From: Acetobacter musti
GTDB taxonomy: Bacteria > Pseudomonadota > Alphaproteobacteria > Acetobacterales > Acetobacteraceae
Reading direction: 5' to 3'
NCBI RefSeq assembly: GCF_011516835.1
Contig: NZ_WOTB01000035.1
Coordinates: forward strand, 1 to 35,417
Length of the DNA: 35,417 bases
Under the pieces are notes generated by a model that was given only the letters and a program-made list of their open reading frames with translations, was not told the origin of the DNA and did no database searches. The translations under genes and the position numbers were made by a program. How positions within the stretch are numbered: the first letter of the stretch is position 1; each line of letters begins with the position of its first letter. Below, one piece after another: positions 15,870-24,225 of the stretch.

Positions 15870-18208
15870 GCGGCCGTACTCTCGCGCAGAGTTCTGATTC
15901 GCGCGAGAATCTCTTTCTCGGTGAGACCTGGAACACCCGCCTCTTCCTTCCGCTCGCCCTTTATCAGGGCGTCACGGACGCCGAGAATGAGGAGCGCCTG
16001 ACGCCGGGCGACGCCGGGCTGGCGGTCCAGTCGCCGTTCTACGCTTTCCAGACGTCCCAGAAGCTGGCCGTCGATTGGGGGAAGAGTTCGGGGTGCGGCA
16101 CGGAATCCTTCTCTCCGGACGGTAGCGGCGTCCCGGAGCATGTAGGAAAACGGGGTCAGGATTTCGGCATCGTCGTCGTCCTCACCTTCGCCGTCGTCGT
16201 TGGCGCAGGGAAGCTGCCCCGAGGCACCGGCCACCACGTCGGCGATCTTGCTGAAGTTGCGCAGGATCTCGCCGGGACTTGTTCCGAAGCGGGGGACCGC
16301 TTCCTGCAGCGCCAGAACGTCCGGCTCGTGGCGGGGCGTCGTCAGCTCGGACTGGAACAGGCCGCCCTCGATCGTGGCAAGAAGGGCCAGCGTCTGCTGA
16401 TCCGGGGCGACCCGATTCAGGTCCAGCGCCGAGGGCAGCATGACCGGCTGGGCCATGCGGATTGCGCCCGCCCGTCCGTTGACGGCGGCAAAGAATGTTT
16501 TCGAGTGGACGATGCGGCCCGCATACATCGTGATGGCTTCGCCTTCGATCAGCCCCTGGAGATCCGCCCACGGGATACGGGCCACTTCCCGGACTTCCGC
16601 GCCCCGGCCCTCGCGGTAACTTCCTGCGGAGTTGCCCTCGAAATGCGTGGCCTGACTGACCTCAATCCGATCACTCTGCTTTTCGATCCACTCCCGCGTC
16701 CGCATGGCGTCCTGCAGGCGCATGGCGTGGGTGAGGTTGGCGTTGCCGAGCAGGGTAAAGGCCTTGTCGCCGATGCGTGTCGTGAGACCGGGAAGGTCCT
16801 GAAAGCCGAGCCAGAACATGCAGTTCAGGCCACGTCCCATGGCGAGCTGGCGATCCATGCCGTCCGTCACATAGGCAGCAAGCTCATCATAGAAAAAATG
16901 GAACGGCGCGTCGCCCGATCCCGCCTTGAGTTTGAAGACTTCCTCGGCCGGTCCGTCGAGACGCGCACCGAGCAGCTGCGCCATCACACCGCGACCGGCT
17001 GCGACCACGATCTTGCCAAGGCCGGCCAGCGTATCGGACGAGTTTTCCAGTGCCGGCAGGGTGACAACCAGAATGCGCCGGTTCAGCACCACGTCGCGCA
17101 TGTCGATGTCGGGGATCTGCGCCCGGAAGATATGCCCGAGGCTCACGCCGAGCTGCGTGAAGATCTTCGTGAAATACATCTTCGCGTAGCCATGCTGCTC
17201 GCTGGGCTTGTTCTCCTTCTGCTCGTTCCATGCCAGTGAAGAATCATATCCGGGCAGTTCGCCGAGATAGGCCTGTGCCGGATAGAGAATGTCATCGGGG
17301 ATTTCCGGGACGCTGACTTCAATGGGGCGGTCTGAGCCGGGATTACGGATCAGGAATACCCGATGCCGGGCGAGCGTGCCGATCCAGCGCAGCTCCATCG
17401 CGTACCGCATGGTTTCGATGTTGATCGGCACGCCGTGGGTATCGCGCATCCAGGCGAGGACGGGTGCGATCGTTCCGGCAAGCCCGACCGCACGGTCCCG
17501 GAAGACGCCGTTCGCATCGTTGCTCGACGGCTCGCCGAGCTGACTGACCAGCATTTCGCGGATGGCGTCGCCATTTCCGGTCGCGAACGGATTGAACGTG
17601 TTGGACTGGCGGATTCCGCTTGCGGTCAGGAAATTGAGGTTGAGCACCTGATCATCCAGACCGAAGCGGCGCGCCAGCGCGAGAACATCCCCGTGGACGG
17701 TGTTGTCGCCTTTGCCATCGATCAGGATGAAACCCGATCCGTGCGCCAGAGCGTTGGCCAGAAGGGAGATCGCGGATGTTGTCTTGCCGGCGCCGGTGGT
17801 GCCGGGCACGGCCGCGTGCTGCCGTGCCGCGTCCGAGGAGAGCCAGAGCTGCTGGCCAGTCAGCCCGTCCGTGCCGAGATACATGATCCCGGCTGCCGCA
17901 CGTGGCCGCCGTGTTTTCGGGTCGAGATCATGCGCATCCCTCAGGCCGGAATATTTTGGCAGATGGAACGGCAGCACCGGACGGCGCGTGATGACCCAGA
18001 GGGTCAGACAGAGGGCAAGCGGAAAGGCAAGGCCGACGACCACGGGAGCCAGCACGCAGAGTCCTGCGAGAATCAGGAGCACGAACCCGGACGTGCTGGA
18101 ACGGAGTTCCTCGCCCATTCGCACGGTGAAAGGGCGCGTATCGCGATAGGTGGCGCCGTGCTTCAGCTGATGGCGGGCCTGCGGTCCGCCGGTCTCGCGT
18201 TTCACCAT
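15866..18208 (-). CDS. dotL: DotL/IcmO (TrbC)-type coupling ATPase
   Basis: This is the type IV coupling protein, which receives substrate (DNA-protein complex or effector) and feeds it to the secretion channel. The 780-residue protein has two N-terminal membrane segments (about residues 41-60 and 62-78). Walker A is GTTGAGKTT (136-144), followed by FILIDGKGDN, and Walker B is HFFYDE (437-442). FWLGFQDLPGL follows, matching VirD4/TraD relatives. The C-terminal part from about 600 is variable and acidic (DDGEGEDDDDAE), as in DotL proteins where it binds adaptors. It overlaps the DUF1173-like gene and follows the Pro/Ala-rich membrane protein by 3 bases. Confidence 0.93.
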   Translation of the reverse strand: MVKRETGGPQARHQLKHGATYRDTRPFTVRMGEELRSSTSGFVLLILAGLCVLAPVVVGLAFPLALCLTLWVITRRPVLPFHLPKYSGLRDAHDLDPKTRRPRAAAGIMYLGTDGLTGQQLWLSSDAARQHAAVPGTTGAGKTTSAISLLANALAHGSGFILIDGKGDNTVHGDVLALARRFGLDDQVLNLNFLTASGIRQSNTFNPFATGNGDAIREMLVSQLGEPSSNDANGVFRDRAVGLAGTIAPVLAWMRDTHGVPINIETMRYAMELRWIGTLARHRVFLIRNPGSDRPIEVSVPEIPDDILYPAQAYLGELPGYDSSLAWNEQKENKPSEQHGYAKMYFTKIFTQLGVSLGHIFRAQIPDIDMRDVVLNRRILVVTLPALENSSDTLAGLGKIVVAAGRGVMAQLLGARLDGPAEEVFKLKAGSGDAPFHFFYDELAAYVTDGMDRQLAMGRGLNCMFWLGFQDLPGLTTRIGDKAFTLLGNANLTHAMRLQDAMRTREWIEKQSDRIEVSQATHFEGNSAGSYREGRGAEVREVARIPWADLQGLIEGEAITMYAGRIVHSKTFFAAVNGRAGAIRMAQPVMLPSALDLNRVAPDQQTLALLATIEGGLFQSELTTPRHEPDVLALQEAVPRFGTSPGEILRNFSKIADVVAGASGQLPCANDDGEGEDDDDAEILTPFSYMLRDAATVRREGFRAAPRTLPPIDGQLLGRLESVERRLDRQPGVARRQALLILGVRDALIKGERKEEAGVPGLTEKEILARIRTLRESTAA

Positions 18209-18211
18209 CGC

Positions 18212-18817
18212 TCAGTTTTCCAGACCAAAAGGGGACTTCTCCGTGCCGATCGTGGGCGCAACAGGCGCTGCCGGAGCAACGGGGGCGACCGCTGCGGTCG
18301 GAGCGGTCTGCGCCCCGCCAGGTGACTGGGGATAGGCAACGACCGGTTGCCGGGTCATGGCGCGGCGCGCGGCTTCAATCTGCTCGCCGGGCGTGTGACC
18401 AGTTATGCCGCCAGCGGCGTTTCCACTCCCGGGTAGCCGCGCACCGGGAATATAGGTGGACGAGACGCCCGGAAGGCTGGCACCGGTCATGGCTGAGCCG
18501 GGCAGCGGCGGCAGAAGTGCCGGCTGCTGTGGAACCGCTTCGGTTTCGGCATCCGGCGCGTTGAGTCCCGGAACCACCGCAGGACGGGAACCAATGATGA
18601 CGATGGCGGCCAGTCCCCCGGCCACAAGCGCCGGAAGCGCTTTCTTCCAGGCCCGGCGCGGGGCGGACGCTGGCGCAACCAGAGCTGGCATCGTGTTGTT
18701 CGTTTCCGCCTGCCCAAACTCGGAACTAAGATGCAGGTGCAGGGGCTGTGTGCTTGTCCCGTCCAGTTCGATGGTCACGGGAGCCCGGCCATCGGCATGA
18801 AGAGTGATACGGGTCAT
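18212..18817 (-). CDS. Unknown single-pass Pro/Ala-rich membrane protein between DotM and DotL
   Basis: The 201-residue protein has a cytoplasmic N-terminus of about 57 residues (MTRITLHADGRAPVTIELDG, beta-rich). One transmembrane helix (about 60-77, LPALVAGGLAAIVIIG) follows, then a long low-complexity Pro/Ala/Gly tail ending APVAPTIGTEKSPFGLEN. An AAGGA site lies 8 bases upstream of the ATG. No family is recognised. IncI plasmids carry trbB, a thioredoxin-like gene, at this position between trbA and trbC; this protein is not like that. Its placement suggests a structural or stabilising part of the coupling complex. Confidence 0.8.
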   Translation of the reverse strand: MTRITLHADGRAPVTIELDGTSTQPLHLHLSSEFGQAETNNTMPALVAPASAPRRAWKKALPALVAGGLAAIVIIGSRPAVVPGLNAPDAETEAVPQQPALLPPLPGSAMTGASLPGVSSTYIPGARLPGSGNAAGGITGHTPGEQIEAARRAMTRQPVVAYPQSPGGAQTAPTAAVAPVAPAAPVAPTIGTEKSPFGLEN

Positions 18818-18828
18818 GACGGACGTCC

Positions 18829-19974
18829 TTATGCTTCGGGGGTGGGGCGCAGAATGGCGAGCGCGCTTTCGAGGGCAGGTGTGTAGATTGGACGCTGATA
18901 CCGCCGCTCTTCGTCCCAGTGCGCCCTGGCACCCGCCGCCTCGATGCGCGGGTTGGGATGGAGATCCTCGGCGGCAATTTCCGAGGGAAAGCCGAGAGCG
19001 TGCAGTGCGTACCAGAGCGGCCGGTCGATCAGCTTCACGATGGCGAAAGAAGGGGGCGCCAGCACGCCGGCGCGCCGACGGGCCTCGTGCAGCAGGGTCA
19101 TGAGAGCGGTTACGGTCCAGCCACTACGCTCGCAGACCGTCTCGATGCAGTTTGCGATTTCCCCGTTTTTCAGGGCCGACCGGGCACTTTGCAGAACGGT
19201 ATCCGGCACGGTGAGCGGGACGAGAGGACCATGCGGACCATCAAGTCCTGCATCGGCCAGACTGGTCGACAGGTCTCCGAGCAGGGCAAGGGCTTCCTGG
19301 CGCTTCTGGAGATAGTGCATCGCAAAGGCGACCAGCAGCACCTGCTCGACAGGTGACGCCGCACTGACTCCGGACCAGTGCCGTCCGAGCTGCCGGGTGA
19401 AAGCATCGAGTGCCCCGACCTCGCTGTAGTTTCCCTGCGCATCGACTGCGAAGCGGGCTCCCCATTCGGCGCGGGTGAGCGCCGGATCTGCCGGGAGCGG
19501 TGCACCGTCGGCGGGCGTAACGAGCTTGTCCAGACGGCGGCGGACGAAGCCTTTCAGCGTCGGAAACATTTCGGCCTGGACGGCGATCAGTCCTTCGAGA
19601 TCAAGAGCCTTTGCAAAGCGGCTGGGTGCGGCACGCCACATGCACAGACCGCCCATACCTGCAATCAGAATGGCCACTGGCCACTTTACGGCATTTCCGA
19701 GGATCGCCAGACCGTAATAGAGCTGGACCGCCCGAACGAGATCCGGACGATATTGCGCTGCCTGAAGCTGGAACTTCAATCGCAGCAAATCCGGATCTGA
19801 CGTGTGCAAGAGACTGATCTGCCCGATCATCGCCCGCAGATAGAAAGCGCTGATCTCGGTATGCCACATGCTCCATGCCATGTAGCTGAACAGCGAAACC
19901 CCGACGATAATGATGATCGAGGAGAAGAGCAGATAGTCATCGCTCGATGACCACGGGACACGGCTGGTGCTCAT
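18829..19974 (-). CDS. dotM: DotM/IcmP (TrbA)-type coupling-complex protein
   Basis: The 381-residue protein has two N-terminal membrane helices (about 14-36 and 97-113) and a large cytoplasmic domain. The segment IDRPLWYALHALGFP resembles the conserved VDRPLWYALN-type motif of DotM/IcmP. In Legionella DotM partners DotL in the coupling complex; IncI plasmids have TrbA. Its ATG overlaps the stop of the transglycosylase gene as ATGA. Identification rests on that motif, topology and position beside DotL. Confidence 0.88.
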   Translation of the reverse strand: MSTSRVPWSSSDDYLLFSSIIIIVGVSLFSYMAWSMWHTEISAFYLRAMIGQISLLHTSDPDLLRLKFQLQAAQYRPDLVRAVQLYYGLAILGNAVKWPVAILIAGMGGLCMWRAAPSRFAKALDLEGLIAVQAEMFPTLKGFVRRRLDKLVTPADGAPLPADPALTRAEWGARFAVDAQGNYSEVGALDAFTRQLGRHWSGVSAASPVEQVLLVAFAMHYLQKRQEALALLGDLSTSLADAGLDGPHGPLVPLTVPDTVLQSARSALKNGEIANCIETVCERSGWTVTALMTLLHEARRRAGVLAPPSFAIVKLIDRPLWYALHALGFPSEIAAEDLHPNPRIEAAGARAHWDEERRYQRPIYTPALESALAILRPTPEA

Positions 19975-20480
19975 GAGCGTTCCCCTTTCCGGATTCTGGT
20001 CATCAATCTCTGCGTGATGTCATAGAAGCGCCGGAGATATGCCTCGCCGTAACGGGGCGTGTGCGAGTGATAGAAGGCCACGGCCTGCCACAAATCGCCT
20101 CGTGTCTCCTGCATCGCCTGGCCCAGGATCCACGCGCCGGCCTCTATATTGGCGCAGGAGCTGTCGCGCAGGGCTGCGTATGCCCGCTCATGCGTGCTGT
20201 GCCAGCGCCGGGCGATACGATCGGCCCATGCCGTGTTGACCTGCATCGGGCCGAGATCCGCTGTGCCGTTGCTGTTCGGGCTGACCATTCCGGGACGCCC
20301 ATCCTCGACATAGAGCAGGACAAGCAGGACGCCGCGCGGTACGCCTGCATTTTTTGCTGAGGCGTTGAGGCAGGCGGCTATCTGCCGACCATTCTCTTCG
20401 GCGCTCTGGGCGTAAGCGGCTGGGCTGACGGAGAAAAAGGACAGGGCGGCGACCACCGCCAGAGCGATCCGGGGGCTCAT
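19971..20480 (-). CDS. Lytic transglycosylase (SLT-like) of the secretion system
   Basis: The 169-residue protein starts at ATG 20480, overlapping the upstream stop as ATGA. It has a Sec signal (ALAVVAALSFFSVSPAAYA, cleavage before Gln-Ser). The domain is lysozyme-like: VLLVLLYVEDGRPG supplies a candidate catalytic Glu, LGPMQVNTAWADRIARRW matches the SLT GLMQ core, and NIEAGAWIL plus AVAFYHSHTPRYGEAYLRRFY completes the fold. Such enzymes open peptidoglycan for assembly of trans-envelope machines. A longer reading upstream overlaps the neighbour and is unlikely. Confidence 0.9.
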   Translation of the reverse strand: MSPRIALAVVAALSFFSVSPAAYAQSAEENGRQIAACLNASAKNAGVPRGVLLVLLYVEDGRPGMVSPNSNGTADLGPMQVNTAWADRIARRWHSTHERAYAALRDSSCANIEAGAWILGQAMQETRGDLWQAVAFYHSHTPRYGEAYLRRFYDITQRLMTRIRKGERS

Positions 20481-20899
20481 GTTGCCCCCTGCAGGGCCGG
20501 TGCGACATCGGAGATCCGCCCGTGGGCTTCGCCCCAGAAATCGATCAGATGATTCAGGACCAGCGCATCTTCCATCTCTGCGAGGCGCAATGTCACGTCG
20601 ATCAGACACAGCATGATCACGGTGAAGGAGCCCGCGCGGACGTCGCGCACCGCATAGCCAAGGGAACTCGCAGGCGTCGGCCGGACATCGAGATCAAAGC
20701 CGGTGCCGGTCAGCTCCAGCCATAGCGCTTCCGCGCTGACCAGGAAGACCGGCAGGTAGGCGTCCGGATGCGCCGCGTCCTCTGCGGGCACGGCAATCCG
20801 GTTCCCGGTCTTTCGATCAACAAGCTCGACCGGCTTGCTGGTCTCGGCCAGCAGACGCGCCAGTGCCGCACTGATGGCCGGGAGACTGATTGTGCTCAT
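20477..20899 (-). CDS. Unknown 140-residue protein coupled to IcmT
   Basis: The ATG at 20899 overlaps the icmT stop as ATGA, and the stop overlaps the transglycosylase start in the same way. The protein is probably soluble: a helical N-terminus (ISLPAISAALARLLAET), a beta-rich middle (VELVDRKTGNRIAVPAED, LWLELTGTGFDLDVRP), and a helical end (FTVIMLCLIDVTLRLAEMEDALVLNHLIDFWGEAHGRI). No family is recognised. Small chaperone-like proteins (IcmS, IcmW, IcmQ) exist in related systems, but I see no specific similarity. Confidence 0.8.
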   Translation of the reverse strand: MSTISLPAISAALARLLAETSKPVELVDRKTGNRIAVPAEDAAHPDAYLPVFLVSAEALWLELTGTGFDLDVRPTPASSLGYAVRDVRAGSFTVIMLCLIDVTLRLAEMEDALVLNHLIDFWGEAHGRISDVAPALQGAT

Positions 20900-21144
20900 G
20901 AATACCGCCTCCTGCGCCACGTCGGCAGAGCGGTGCGCACCGGACCGATGAGAAAGCGACGCATGGAGCGGATCGCGGCCGGCAGTGTCAGCCCGAAGAA
21001 CGAGATGGTGCCGAAGAACACGACACCGAAGATCGCGATCATCAGCGTGGTCAGGCTCCAGTGCGTGACCGCAATGAGAATGGGAAAGCAGCTGCGGGCA
21101 TCCAGAATGAATACCCGCACGGGGTAGGCCGTAGCGCGCCACAT
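20896..21144 (-). CDS. icmT: IcmT/TraK-type small membrane protein
   Basis: The 82-residue protein opens WRATAYPVRVFILDARSCFPI, the recognisable start of IcmT/TraK proteins. Two closely spaced hydrophobic helices follow (about 18-38 and 40-57) and a basic tail ends it. IcmT is a conserved part of I-type systems; its precise role is not settled. Its ATG overlaps the DotB stop as TGATG. The position directly after DotB matches IncI traJ-traK. Confidence 0.9.
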   Translation of the reverse strand: MWRATAYPVRVFILDARSCFPILIAVTHWSLTTLMIAIFGVVFFGTISFFGLTLPAAIRSMRRFLIGPVRTALPTWRRRRYS

Positions 21145-22307
21145 CAGGCATCTCTCCTTTCTTCCGCAAAAGCGGTGTCTTCGGTGATCAGATCGGCTTC
21201 GAGCAGTTTGCGGATGGCCTGGCCGAAGGACTGGCCCTGCGCCTCGACTGCATCGGACACCACATCGGGCCAGTCCGTCGGTTCGGTGCGGGTCAGCTTG
21301 CGACGGAGATCGCGGTCGAAGGTCAGGAATTCCCGGATTGCAATCCGGCCACCGCCCTTGCGGGGCACAAGGCGCTGGTTGATGCAGAAGCGCAGCGCCT
21401 GAGCCAGAGCCGAGACGAGATTGTCACGTTCCGAGGGCGGGCACAGCGCAATCGCCCGCTGGATCATCAGTGAGACGCTGTCGGCGTGGATCGTTGTTCC
21501 GAGGATGCCTCCCATCATCGCGATGTTGATGGCGGCCGTCATGGTGTCCCCGTCGCGTGATTCCACGATGATGGCATCCGTCATTTCCCGTCGTGTCAGG
21601 CTGCGGGTGAAGGATGGCAGCGTCATGGTGGGCGGTCGCATTTCGGTCTGGCTGATCTTTGAACCGGATGGCGGACGCAGATCATCCAGCAGGAACTCAA
21701 TCGGCTCCTCACCGGTCGCCATGTCGCAATATACAGTCGGGTCCATAAGTTTTTCGATGGCGAGCCCGAATTGAAGCGTCGTTTTGCCCGAACCTGTCGC
21801 GCCGCCGAACAGCACCATGCCGCTCTTGAGCTTGTTGGTGTCGCGTATCTCCTGCTCGACCATTTGCTGATCGAGACTGGCCGGGCGCGCGGGAATTGGA
21901 CGCATGATGATGTGAACACCTGCCCCGCGCTTTACCGAAATCGGGGTAAGGTTCATGCGGAAGCGCAGATTCACCTTGCGATCCAGCGCTACGCTGTAGG
22001 CTGTGTCGAGAATATGGCCGACGCCCAGCATGGCCATGCCGTCCGACGCGTAAACATGCCCGACGATGTCGGCCAGAGTGAGGGAGTCCGTTGCTTTCCG
22101 GGTCGCCAGGCGGATCACACCATGGACCTTGATCGTCACAAGGTGTCCGGTCTTGATGTCGATGCGTGACGCGCCGAGGCTGTGCGCCCAGCGAAGAAGA
22201 GAGTCGAGACCCGGCGCACTGCGACGCCGCTCTTCCACCCAGGCGAATTCCTTTTTGCCTTCGTCTGGCCAGCGATCTTCTGTCACGATGGGAGCAATGA
22301 CATTCAT
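21144..22307 (-). CDS. dotB: DotB/TraJ-type secretion ATPase (VirB11-like)
   Basis: This is a hexameric cytoplasmic ATPase energising the secretion apparatus. The chosen ATG (22307) overlaps the DotC stop as ATGA and gives 387 residues; a GTG two codons upstream is possible. Walker A is GGATGSGKTT (catalytic Lys175), the Asp-box region is CDMATGEEPIEF, Walker B is DAIIVESRDGDT (about 244-255), and the His box is GTTIHADS (His274). The N-terminal domain (LRWAHSLGASRIDIKTG) matches PilT/DotB relatives. Confidence 0.95.
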   Translation of the reverse strand: MNVIAPIVTEDRWPDEGKKEFAWVEERRRSAPGLDSLLRWAHSLGASRIDIKTGHLVTIKVHGVIRLATRKATDSLTLADIVGHVYASDGMAMLGVGHILDTAYSVALDRKVNLRFRMNLTPISVKRGAGVHIIMRPIPARPASLDQQMVEQEIRDTNKLKSGMVLFGGATGSGKTTLQFGLAIEKLMDPTVYCDMATGEEPIEFLLDDLRPPSGSKISQTEMRPPTMTLPSFTRSLTRREMTDAIIVESRDGDTMTAAINIAMMGGILGTTIHADSVSLMIQRAIALCPPSERDNLVSALAQALRFCINQRLVPRKGGGRIAIREFLTFDRDLRRKLTRTEPTDWPDVVSDAVEAQGQSFGQAIRKLLEADLITEDTAFAEERRDA

Positions 22308-23344
22308 CGGCACTGCTCCGGATACCCGTAATCATTACGCCGCCGGATATGGCCCTGCAGGCCGGGCTGGCTGGTGATCCGGATGGTGCGGTCGTTCAGG
22401 TGCAGTGTGTCGCCACCGCCCACGGCGTCCTGATGCTCGAAGACCACACGTGGTTCTTCGACACGGCCGGCATTGAGCAGAACCCGGTAACGGGCCATTC
22501 CGGTAATATCGCGCTGCAGACGGGACAGATCGGAAAGGAAGATCTCGGTCGCCTGCTTTTCTCCGTCCGCCCAGCCTTCGGCGACCCACTGGTTCCAGTG
22601 TGTTACTTCGGCCTTTGTCTGGGGTAGCACGGCCGCGACGGGATGGTACGGCTTTCCCCACGTCCGGACCAGATAGGTGCGCCAGTTGGGCGGTGCCGAG
22701 GTGAGCTGCGCCTCGCGGGTGATCTCGAAGACGCATTCCGTCTCATGCGCGACCTGGCCGGTATCGTTCAGTGCAAAAGCCATCTGTGCTTCGGTGACGA
22801 TCGGGGGCTGCATCAGCGCCTGGCCGCCACCGACCGGGAGTACGATGGATCGGAAATCATAGGTCGCGTCGAGGGTGTCTTCGTATCGGCGCAGCATTTC
22901 ATTGATCGCAAAGGCCCGGGCGGCAAGCCCGCCCTGTGCGCCGTAAGTATGCGCGGCTTCCCGGAGCTGGGCGCCCCTGCCGGGTTTCAGGTCATCGCCG
23001 GGCTCGTCATTGGGCCGCGCATTCTGAAGTGCTTCGAGTGAGGGCGGTGCCTCGCCGCCGACCACCTCATCCAGTGTGGCTGCACCCGTCACGGGTTTGT
23101 TGATCGGATTGGCGAGAGCCGGGTCTGCCTGATCGACCTGGTCAGCGCCCGGCTGAGGCGGCATCGGCATCGGGACAAGCGTGCCGCTTGGGGCAAGTGG
23201 GAGAGACGGAGACGGGTTGGGCAACACGACGTGCCGGCCTTCTTCGACCACGACCTTGCCGGCCGTGGTCGGGCTCGCATGAGCCACGCGGTCTGTCGCG
23301 ATGGCTATCAGGGCTGGGGACAGAAGGAGTATGATTTTACGCAT
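22304..23344 (-). CDS. dotC: DotC/TraI-type outer-membrane core protein
   Basis: The 346-residue protein belongs to the DotC family, which with DotD and DotH builds the outer-membrane ring. The start at ATG 23344 overlaps the DotD stop (ATGCGTAA). A signal peptide (MRKIILLLSPALIAIA, cleavage near VAHA-S) is present but there is no lipobox Cys, whereas Legionella DotC is a lipoprotein. A long Pro-rich stretch (about 35-75) follows. The conserved body includes ALREVAHTYGAQGGL-like REAAHTYGAQGGLAARAF, TYDFRSIVLPV and WGKPYHPV, ending at HLNDRTIRITSQPGL. Confidence 0.9.
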   Translation of the reverse strand: MRKIILLLSPALIAIATDRVAHASPTTAGKVVVEEGRHVVLPNPSPSLPLAPSGTLVPMPMPPQPGADQVDQADPALANPINKPVTGAATLDEVVGGEAPPSLEALQNARPNDEPGDDLKPGRGAQLREAAHTYGAQGGLAARAFAINEMLRRYEDTLDATYDFRSIVLPVGGGQALMQPPIVTEAQMAFALNDTGQVAHETECVFEITREAQLTSAPPNWRTYLVRTWGKPYHPVAAVLPQTKAEVTHWNQWVAEGWADGEKQATEIFLSDLSRLQRDITGMARYRVLLNAGRVEEPRVVFEHQDAVGGGDTLHLNDRTIRITSQPGLQGHIRRRNDYGYPEQCR

Positions 23345-23795
23345 GCCAGGCCACCGTGATTGCGTGACGGAGCGGATCGACGGAGACCGTGGCCTGATCA
23401 CCGGCTTCGTCGCCCAGGGTGCGCAGGATGTCCACGACGGGAGCGACGCTGTTGGTCGTGACGCGGAGCGTGCGGGTGCGGCCGGTGATGGTCACGGTGT
23501 AGCCGATCTCGTGGCCGAGTTTCGTGACGGCGTCCCCGAGCGGGCCATTCCAGGCAAACCAGATACGACGGGTCAGATCATCCGGAAGCGGCACAGACGT
23601 GGCTGATGCCGCCAGCGGTCTCGGACGTATATTCCCGAGGTCCCGCAGATCGGTGGTGGTCGCTGCGATTGATCGCTGCAGCGCCAGTTCGGGACTGGCC
23701 ATGCCCGTTGTCGCGACGGGTGAAGGCGGCGGCAGCTTCCCGGCGCAGGCGCTGAGGGCGACGGGCAGAAGGAAAATGAGCAGAGGGCGTTTCAT
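23337..23795 (-). CDS. dotD: DotD/TraH-type lipoprotein
   Basis: The 152-residue protein starts at ATG 23795 with GGAG 6 bases upstream. It has a lipoprotein signal ending in the lipobox Leu-Ser-Ala-Cys17. The C-terminal part (RIWFAWNGPLGDAVTKLGHEIGYTVTITGR, then VDILRTLGDEAGDQATVSVDP) has the secretin-N/AMIN-like fold pattern of DotD, which helps place DotH in the outer membrane. It is the first gene of the second T4SS block and is divergent from a toxin-antitoxin pair. Confidence 0.9.
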   Translation of the reverse strand: MKRPLLIFLLPVALSACAGKLPPPSPVATTGMASPELALQRSIAATTTDLRDLGNIRPRPLAASATSVPLPDDLTRRIWFAWNGPLGDAVTKLGHEIGYTVTITGRTRTLRVTTNSVAPVVDILRTLGDEAGDQATVSVDPLRHAITVAWHA

Positions 23796-23883
23796 GGGCT
23801 TCTCCGGATAGTGAGGAGAAGCTTCGGATGGCATCTTGCGACCTGAGATGGAAAAGACACGACCGATGTGATTTTTTCTCTCA

Positions 23884-23913
23884 TGGACAGAGAAGGCTGG
23901 AAAAGCGTAGTAT
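23884..23913 (+). promoter_or_regulatory. Candidate promoter of the toxin-antitoxin operon
   Basis: TGGACA (23884-23889, five of six to the -35 consensus) and TAGTAT (23908-23913) are separated by 18 bases and would start transcription about 27 bases before the antitoxin GTG. Confidence 0.45.
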
Positions 23914-23932
23914 CGAAAGGTAGTACCCGAAG
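23907..23932. promoter_or_regulatory. Imperfect tandem repeat, likely antitoxin operator
   Basis: GTAGTATCGAAAG (23907-23919) and GTAGTACCCGAAG (23920-23932) match at 10 of 13 positions and overlap the candidate -10 box. Ribbon-helix-helix antitoxins usually bind such closely spaced repeats to autorepress their operon. Confidence 0.4.
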
Positions 23933-23946
23933 GTCAGGAGGCTGGC

Positions 23947-24225
23947 GTGGCAGCGGTAAAATCGATCAAACTCGATGATGATCTGAAAAACCGTGTTGAG
24001 AGTCTGGCCGATGCGAAACGTCGGTCGGCGCACTGGATCATGCGGGAAGCGATAGCCGAATATGTCGAACGGGAGGAGCAGCGGGAAACGCTGCGGCGCG
24101 ACATCCTGAAAGCCTGGGAAGAATACCGGGACACGGGACTGCATGTTCCTGCAGCCGACGTCGATACCTGGCTTGAAAGCTGGGGCACTGAAAATGAGAA
24201 GCCTGCTCCCGCATGCCGCAGGTAG
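23947..24225 (+). CDS. Ribbon-helix-helix antitoxin (CopG/ParD type)
   Basis: The 92-residue protein starts at GTG 23947 with a strong AGGAGG site 5 bases upstream. The N-terminal KSIKLDDDLKNRVESLADAKRRSAHWIMREAIAEYVEREE is a clear ribbon-helix-helix DNA-binding domain. The C-terminal part (LRRDILKAWEEYRDTGLHVPAADVDTWLESW) is the toxin-binding tail. It neutralises the overlapping ParE/RelE-type toxin and probably represses its own promoter. Confidence 0.92.
   Translation: MAAVKSIKLDDDLKNRVESLADAKRRSAHWIMREAIAEYVEREEQRETLRRDILKAWEEYRDTGLHVPAADVDTWLESWGTENEKPAPACRR

Noticed and set aside
15857..17239. 460-codon open frame on the plus strand
   Set aside because: It lies fully antisense to the well-supported DotL ATPase gene with its Walker motifs. 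It has no recognisable domain and reflects GC-rich third positions.
17363..18325. 320-codon open frame on the plus strand
   Set aside because: It is antisense to dotL and the Pro/Ala-rich gene, with Arg/Gly-rich low-complexity translation and no ribosome site.
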